From assembly GCA_003993805.1 (NCBI GenBank), contig RSEF01000004.1:7239202-7303201 (forward strand): a DNA stretch of 64,000 bases, given 5' to 3'. Below are positions 62,761 through 64,000 of this stretch, one piece after another (position 1 is the stretch's first letter; each line of letters starts with the position of its first letter). Made by a program: the position numbers and the translations under genes. This DNA is from Himantopus leucocephalus. Lineage: Eukaryota > Chordata > Aves > Charadriiformes > Recurvirostridae. Below the pieces are notes generated by a model that searched no databases, was not told the DNA's origin, and saw only the letters and a program-made list of their open reading frames with translations.

Positions 62761-64000
62761 TACAAGAACACTTGGGAATAATCAATACTACCTATGCCAA
62801 AAGAATAATTGAATTGCATTAGTTTGCCTAAAGATAAAGACTAGAAGAGGACACAATATTATAGCAGTCATCAGGAAAATAAAAGGCTGTTGAAACGAAG
62901 AATGGAAAGATCTGTTCTTCATGTCCACAGTGAATAAGCAATAGGTTTAAACTCTAGTAAGGAAGCTCAAATCTGGACATTTGGGGGGAAAAAACCATCC
63001 TAATAGCAAGGCTAATCAAAAGGACTGCTTGGGATAGTTGCATAGTTTCTCTAATAGAAAACTAGATGACAATCTCTCTGAAATGACATGGATCTGTTAA
63101 TCTTGTTTTAGCAAAAAGAACTGCATTAAGTGACCTCTTGATGTCCCTTCCAGTGTACTGCTATACAATTAGAAAGGAAGTCAACAGACATCTAGTTTAG
63201 ACTTTATTTGTATTACTAGAGATTACTTGATTTTCTCTCCCACTCAGAAGAAAATACACAGCACTGTGATTACCTGAAATGTAACAGACTAACTAGATAG
63301 TGAAGGTGCACAGAATTTATGATGGGGTTTACACTCAGTCACATGACCACATTCAAGTTGCTCTTGCATTGGACAATTCCCAGACACTGCAACAGCATCT
63401 GCTAGAAACCAGCTTTCTGTACTTTCTAAATTCAAAACACAAATTAGGCAACAATAATCTAGCTTTTTGACAGATATTATGCCTTTGCCTTCTGGACAGC
63501 ATCGTACTGGTCATAATAAAAAACATATAGTTCTCAGTGGGGAAAAAAATAATGTAAAACTAAAGGCCCAGTGGCCATTTAAATCTAAATTCCTTGTTTT
63601 CTTACATTAAGTGGAAATGACTGCAACTGTTTAGCACAAAATGCCTTTGGGTGTTAGCCTTTCTTGCCACATATATTGAAAAGAATAAGATAATTCTGTA
63701 TAAAACAAAATTCAGTTTAAATGGATACATATAGATAAAGTTATTTGCCCACAATAAAAGAATGGGTTTAATCCAAATAGGTTGGTTTGGTTTTCATTTC
63801 TGCCTAAATTTCAGGTCAAAGTATCTCAGAGGCCAAAATTCTTTACAGAGTTAGTTAACTGTAAATATATTATCTTACCCTGTTGGTATAAATCAGGGAT
63901 ATAATGAAACAGCAGCTACTATGTAAAGTGGTTGGCAAGAGAGTTCATCTCATATTTACATGCAAACATCATCTTTGTGTGTGCTCATATACAAAAACAA
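62761..64000. other. AT-rich non-coding stretch
   Basis: I see no gene, RNA gene or recognisable repeat up to the end of the window. Confidence 0.65.

Noticed and set aside
1..64000. CRISPR arrays, prokaryotic defence or biosynthetic clusters, riboswitches, mitochondrial inserts
   Set aside because: No regularly spaced repeats, no compact gene clusters, no ribosome-binding-site context and no mitochondrial landmark sequence; the DNA is vertebrate nuclear in character.

Overview
The window reads as vertebrate nuclear DNA, most probably from a bird. It is AT-rich, CpG-poor and has almost no long open frames. Its few recognisable repeats are CR1 non-LTR retrotransposons, and two of them keep the typical avian CR1 3' tail (10430-10531 and 49130-49596). 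I see no CpG island, rRNA, tRNA, CRISPR array, bacterial-type operon or intact protein-coding gene. The sequence fits intergenic or deep-intronic DNA, and I cannot tell which.

Layout. 1-10.3 kb is unique-looking AT-rich DNA with three single-N contig joins (4143, 7235, 7494). The 7.0-7.55 kb block is an assembly duplication: a 258-bp mini-contig repeats both of its flanks at about 96% identity. 10.3-10.5 kb holds a G/T-rich tract followed by a CR1 3' tail. 10.5-36 kb is mostly featureless, with weak MIR-like remnants, pyrimidine-rich stretches, a 214-codon open frame that I think is fortuitous (27526-28170), and two poly-A runs separated by NNN (34166-34237). A probable ancient CR1 relic lies near 36.3-36.5 kb. 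At 49.1-50.75 kb a younger CR1 (+ strand) and a much older CR1 (- strand) lie tail to tail. A 100-N gap (52531-52630) interrupts a short exon-like open frame. At 61.08-61.44 kb there is a GC-rich block bracketed by short direct repeats, a candidate unclassified insertion. A second clear ancient CR1 relic lies at 62.4-62.76 kb.

Nothing here works as a gene system. The more useful observations are the assembly artefacts, the layered ancient and younger CR1 insertions, and a few compositional islands that could be checked by repeat masking and cross-species alignment. All family assignments rest on recognition by eye; no search was run.
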